This document shows positions 60,515-64,000 of a DNA stretch of 64,000 nt, piece after piece. The position numbers were made by a program, and so were the translations under genes. Under the pieces are notes generated by a model. That model worked only from the letters and a program-made list of their open reading frames with translations, was not told the origin of the DNA and did no database searches. The stretch is from Streptomyces sp. NBC_01116 (GTDB taxonomy: Bacteria > Actinomycetota > Actinomycetes > Streptomycetales > Streptomycetaceae), in NCBI RefSeq assembly GCF_041435495.1, contig NZ_CP108644.1:1550001-1614000 (forward strand). The letters are read 5' to 3'. Each line of letters opens with the position of its first letter. The first letter of the stretch is position 1.

Positions 60515-63500
60515 TCACACCGACATCGGTTCCAGTTCCCGCCGGAACCGCTGCTCGGTCCGGGCTATCCGGACCAGCGGATGGTCGTCGCCCAGCTGGC
60601 GCGACAGCTCGACGACGATCTCCGCCCGCAACTGCGCCGCCTCGTCCTCCCGGCCCATGGCATCGAGCGTGACCGCCATGTTCGAGGTCATGGACAGGGT
60701 CTCCGGATGGTGCGCCCCGAGCGCCTCGCGCAACTGCCCGGACAGCCGCAGTTCGGTCTCCAGCACGATGTCCAGCTCTCCCCGGTCCGCTGTCGCGCTG
60801 GCCAGGTTCATCACGCAGAACAGGGTGTTGGGGTGCTCCCGGCCGAAGGTGTCCCGCATGGAGGCGACGACCAGCTTCAGCACCCGCTCCGCCGCTTCCG
60901 GCTCCCCGGCGCCCGTCAGATAGACGCCCAGGTTGTTCTGGGCCGCCAGGGTGTACGGGTGCTTCTCCCCCGGCACCTTCATGTACTGGTCGACGACCTC
61001 CTGCGCCGTGTCCCTCGCCTCGGCGCTCTCGCCCGCCGCGAACAGGTCCGCGGCGAGGTTGAGGTCGCAGGCCAGCGAATCGGGGTTGGCGGTGGTGTAC
61101 TTCGCCCGGTAGCGGGCGCGGGTCGCCACCGTGAGCCGGCGGGCGTCCTCCAGCCGGCCCGCCCTGCGCAAGGACACCGCGAGGCTCTTCGCCGCGCTCA
61201 GCGTGGCGGGGAAGCTGCGGCCCATCGTCGCCTTGAAGCTGTTGTACGTCGTGCTGAGCAGCCCCACCGAGTCCTCGTACCGTCCGACCTCCCGCAGGTC
61301 GCGGGCGAGGTTCATGGCGGAGGACAGGCTGTAGGGGTGTTCCGGTCCGAGCACCTGGGAGCGCAGGTCGTAGACGTCCTGGTCGATCTCACGGGCGCGG
61401 GCGTACTGCCCGACGCTGCGGAGGTTCAGGGCCAGGTTGTTGGCGGCGGCCAGGGTCCGGGGGTGGGAGTCGTGGAAGATCTGCCCGAAGCCCTCGTGGG
61501 CCTCGGTCGCCATCTCGATCGCCCGCGCGTAGTCCCCCAGCAGCCCGAGGTCGATGGCCAGGCTGCTGGTGGTCATGTACGTGTGCGGGTGCTCTGGCCC
61601 CAGCACCGCCCGCTGGCGTTCCAGGGTGATCTCGTCCAGTTCCTTCGCCTCGACGTAACGACCGCGGGTACGCAGGATGTTGGAGAGGTGGAAGCAGAGG
61701 TAGAGGTACTGCAGATCGCTGACGCCCAGCTTCTCCCGCCAGATGTCCCGCAGTTCGTCGCCCAGCGCTCCCGCGGTCCTGACGTCACCGCGCTTCCAGA
61801 GGTAGCGGACCCGGTCGATCAGGAGCCTGCGGGTCTCCGGCTCCGTGCAGTTGCGGGCGTCGGAGGGGCCGAGGTGCGGCCAGATCGTCGCGAAGCGCGG
61901 CCAGGTCTCCGGGTTGTCGATCGGCTCGTCGTCGTCGGGCCGGGCTCCGGCGAGGATGCGGTGCACGACGTGCCGGGTCTCGTTCTGCTCCTCCTCGCTG
62001 AGCTGCGCCTTGATGACGGCCTGGACGAGGCGGTGGACCTGGATGGAGTTGGAGACCTGGTCGACCTTGGCGAGGGCGAACCGGCCGATCTCCCGGATGA
62101 CCCGGCCGAGCACCAGCTTCTCCTGGAGCGAGGAGTCGTACGGCTTCAGCGCGTCGATCATCTCCTTGCTGTAGAGGAGGTTCGCGGAGATCGGTTCCGG
62201 GGCGAAGAAGGCGCAGAGCTGGAGCAGCCGCACGGCGGCGGGCGAGCGCTCCTTGAGCCGGGCGATGGAGATGTTCCAGGTCGCGGCGACCGGTTCCGGA
62301 TAGCCGGCCGGCTGGTTGAGGCCGAGGACCTGGGGCGCCTGCTGGGCGAGCTGTTCGAGGTAGGCGTCGACGGGGGTGGCGGTCTCCGCGATCCAGGCCG
62401 CCGCCTGCTCCACGGCGAGCGGCAGGTCGCCCACGGCGGTCGCCACCTGGTCGGCGTCCTCGTCGCCGAGCCCCGGCGCCCGGCGCTGGAGGTGCTCGAT
62501 CGACTCCTCGCGCAGGAAGACGTCCACGGGCAGCGCGTCGCCGTGCTGGGACCAGCTCTGGTTGCGGGAGGTCACCAGGATGTGGCCCGAGCCGCCCTGC
62601 GGGAAGTAGCGGCGCAGCTGCTCGGGGTCGTCGGCGTTGTCGAAGACCAGCAGCCAGCGGTCCGAGGGCACGCCGCGCCGCAGCAGGTCGACGGCCTCCT
62701 GGGAGGCGGCGGCCATGTCGTCGCCGCCCTGGGCGCCGAGCCGGACGGCGAGTTCGGCGAGCGAGGCGACCACGTCGTCGGGCTGCTCGGACGATATCCA
62801 CCAGACCAGGTCGTAGTCGGCCATGAAGCGGTGCACGTACTCCAGCGCCACCTGGGTCTTGCCGACGCCGCCGAGTCCGTACAGGGTCTGCGGCTGCGGC
62901 AGGACCACGGCCAGGCCGCCGCCGAGCTGGTCGCGCATCCGCTCCAGGACGAGCGAGCGGCCGGTGAAACCGGGGTTGCGGGGCGGCGCGTTCCAGATCC
63001 TCGGCACGGTGCCGGGGAAGCGGGGACCGGGCGAGAACCCGTCCGCCGCCTGCACCGGGCGGTCCAGGGCCCGCATCACGGCGGTGGTGGCGTGCACCTC
63101 GTCCAGCCGGAAGAGGTCGACGGGGTTGCGGTCGATGTACGGGGCGCTCAGGCGTACGTCCCCGACGCGCAGGGGGACCAGTCGGCCGCGGCCGCTGCCG
63201 ACGGCATCCGCGGCGGTCCGTTCCCACAGCTCGACCGCGCGCTGGGACTTCAGATAGGCGCTGGAGAGCAGCACCACGGTGCGGGCGGCGCTCGCGGCGG
63301 TGGCCTCCGCCTCCTCCGGGGGACGTTCGGCGGAGACGTCGCGCGGAACCACCCGGAAGCCGGCCCGGGTGAGAATCGATTCGAGCCAGTCGGCCCACAT
63401 CCGGTTCTCCGCCACGTAGCTGAGGAAGAGATCGGCGGGGAGGGCGGGCCTGCGCCGGGTGAAGGCGTCGCGGATCCGCAGGCGGACCTCCTCGCCGATC

Positions 63501-64000
63501 GGGGGCATCGAGGTGATCTCCCGGTCGGTGATGACCGCGGTGAGCCGTTCGAAGGCGGAGAGCAGCGAGTTGGCGAGCCCGGCCTCGTCGCCGAAGGTGG
63601 CGAGCGTCTCCTCGTAGGCGTAGTAGGGCCGGTAGGGGATCTCCACCGCGCCCCAGTAGGCGGTGAGTTCGTCGCTGGACAGATCGCGCGGCAGCCGGTC
63701 GAACTTCAGCCGGGCCAGCGCCCGCCCGGCGTCCGCCTTCTCCTTCTCGCCCTCGTCGATGCGCATCGGGACGGGGTAGAGGGCGATGGGGCGGCCGGTG
63801 TTGCGCTCGGCGATCTGGCGGGCGACGGAGGCCGCGCCGTCGATGGACTGGTCGCTGAGGGTGAAGCAGTCGACGAGCACGTCCGGGAGGTGGACGGTGC
63901 AGATGTCGGCGATGTCGCTGAGGCCGGTGCGGCTGTCGATGAGGACGTAGTCGTAGTTGGCCTTCATGTCGTCGCGCAGCGCGTCGAAGAAGTGGCCGCC
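60515..64000 (-). CDS. fxsT: FxSxx-COOH system TPR/NB-ARC protein (5' end outside the window)
   Basis: 1161 codons of a very large gene are visible; it runs off the right edge. The order is: a ParA/MinD-like ATPase end (YDYVLIDSRTGLSDIADICT, DQSIDGAASVARQIAERN), a TIR domain (ADLFLSYVAENRMWADWLES, about 188-300 counted from the edge), an NB-ARC ATPase (P-loop YGLGGVGKTQVALEY near 372, LLVFDNADDPEQL, ILVTSRNQSW), a winged helix, and about ten TPR units (AANNLALNLRSVGQYARARE type) to the C-terminus. This order is characteristic of FxsT, encoded beside a small FxSxx-COOH peptide, the radical-SAM maturase FxsB and FxsC. Those should lie beyond position 64000. Confidence 0.85.
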   Translation of the reverse strand, partial: GGHFFDALRDDMKANYDYVLIDSRTGLSDIADICTVHLPDVLVDCFTLSDQSIDGAASVARQIAERNTGRPIALYPVPMRIDEGEKEKADAGRALARLKFDRLPRDLSSDELTAYWGAVEIPYRPYYAYEETLATFGDEAGLANSLLSAFERLTAVITDREITSMPPIGEEVRLRIRDAFTRRRPALPADLFLSYVAENRMWADWLESILTRAGFRVVPRDVSAERPPEEAEATAASAARTVVLLSSAYLKSQRAVELWERTAADAVGSGRGRLVPLRVGDVRLSAPYIDRNPVDLFRLDEVHATTAVMRALDRPVQAADGFSPGPRFPGTVPRIWNAPPRNPGFTGRSLVLERMRDQLGGGLAVVLPQPQTLYGLGGVGKTQVALEYVHRFMADYDLVWWISSEQPDDVVASLAELAVRLGAQGGDDMAAASQEAVDLLRRGVPSDRWLLVFDNADDPEQLRRYFPQGGSGHILVTSRNQSWSQHGDALPVDVFLREESIEHLQRRAPGLGDEDADQVATAVGDLPLAVEQAAAWIAETATPVDAYLEQLAQQAPQVLGLNQPAGYPEPVAATWNISIARLKERSPAAVRLLQLCAFFAPEPISANLLYSKEMIDALKPYDSSLQEKLVLGRVIREIGRFALAKVDQVSNSIQVHRLVQAVIKAQLSEEEQNETRHVVHRILAGARPDDDEPIDNPETWPRFATIWPHLGPSDARNCTEPETRRLLIDRVRYLWKRGDVRTAGALGDELRDIWREKLGVSDLQYLYLCFHLSNILRTRGRYVEAKELDEITLERQRAVLGPEHPHTYMTTSSLAIDLGLLGDYARAIEMATEAHEGFGQIFHDSHPRTLAAANNLALNLRSVGQYARAREIDQDVYDLRSQVLGPEHPYSLSSAMNLARDLREVGRYEDSVGLLSTTYNSFKATMGRSFPATLSAAKSLAVSLRRAGRLEDARRLTVATRARYRAKYTTANPDSLACDLNLAADLFAAGESAEARDTAQEVVDQYMKVPGEKHPYTLAAQNNLGVYLTGAGEPEAAERVLKLVVASMRDTFGREHPNTLFCVMNLASATADRGELDIVLETELRLSGQLREALGAHHPETLSMTSNMAVTLDAMGREDEAAQLRAEIVVELSRQLGDDHPLVRIARTEQRFRRELEPMSV

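Overview
The window looks like chromosome of a Streptomyces or close relative. It has very high GC with GC-rich third codon positions, many GTG starts and one TTG start, AGGAGG-type ribosome sites, leaderless promoters with TAGNNT -10 boxes, and many TetR/GntR regulators and secreted hydrolases. I recognise no tRNA, rRNA, insertion sequence, phage, integrase or CRISPR locus. About 57 protein genes are supported. Two further short frames are weak, and one 11-codon leader frame precedes namZ.

Region 1 (0-8.6 kb): an ASCH-domain protein, a FAD-binding dehydrogenase, a Nudix hydrolase, a DUF202 membrane pair, a quinone-oxidoreductase-like enzyme, a glucarate dehydratase-family enolase, then an APH-type phosphotransferase plus acyl-CoA dehydrogenase operon. 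Region 2 (8.6-16 kb): a secreted M28 aminopeptidase with a P domain; an SDR, acyl-CoA ligase and TetR operon; an exported NamZ-type muramidase; an acetyltransferase; and a small membrane protein behind a shortened DUF6973-like gene. Region 3 (17-26 kb): SoxR, a MaoC hydratase, two TetR regulators, a second acyl-CoA dehydrogenase, an EamA exporter, and alcohol plus aldehyde dehydrogenases. Repeated palindromes link these catabolic units into at least three small regulons.

Region 4 (26-30 kb): a TIR, transmembrane and 14-blade WD40 protein, followed 26 bp later by a lipoprotein gene with a TTA codon at position 5. Region 5 (30-41 kb): an MFS exporter coupled to a CitMHS citrate carrier, a molybdopterin oxidoreductase with a TetR gene, homogentisate dioxygenase hmgA, a GntR/UTRA regulator, a stand-alone type ISP specificity domain, a six-copy 22-bp hairpin array and a CaiB/BaiF CoA-transferase. 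Region 6 (41-51 kb): a GDSL lipase, a DUF5925 AAA ATPase, a GntR regulator, tandem GNAT and DUF402 genes, a methyltransferase-Nudix-VOC three-domain protein, and tctCBA with a divergent response regulator that has no adjacent kinase.

Region 7 (51-60 kb) is rich in secreted proteins: a lytic polysaccharide monooxygenase with an LAETG sorting signal, a lipase, an HxlR-regulated MFS exporter, a membrane protein, a phospholipase A2, a streptogrisin-like protease and an alpha/beta hydrolase. Region 8 (60.5 kb to the end) is the 3' part of a very large gene (ParA-like, TIR, NB-ARC, TPR) that I identify as fxsT of the FxSxx-COOH peptide-modification system. Its partners should lie just beyond position 64000.

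The main points for follow-up are the shared operator sets, the two sensor-like proteins with TIR domains, the two hairpin arrays between genes, the leader frame before namZ, and the wall-anchored monooxygenase.
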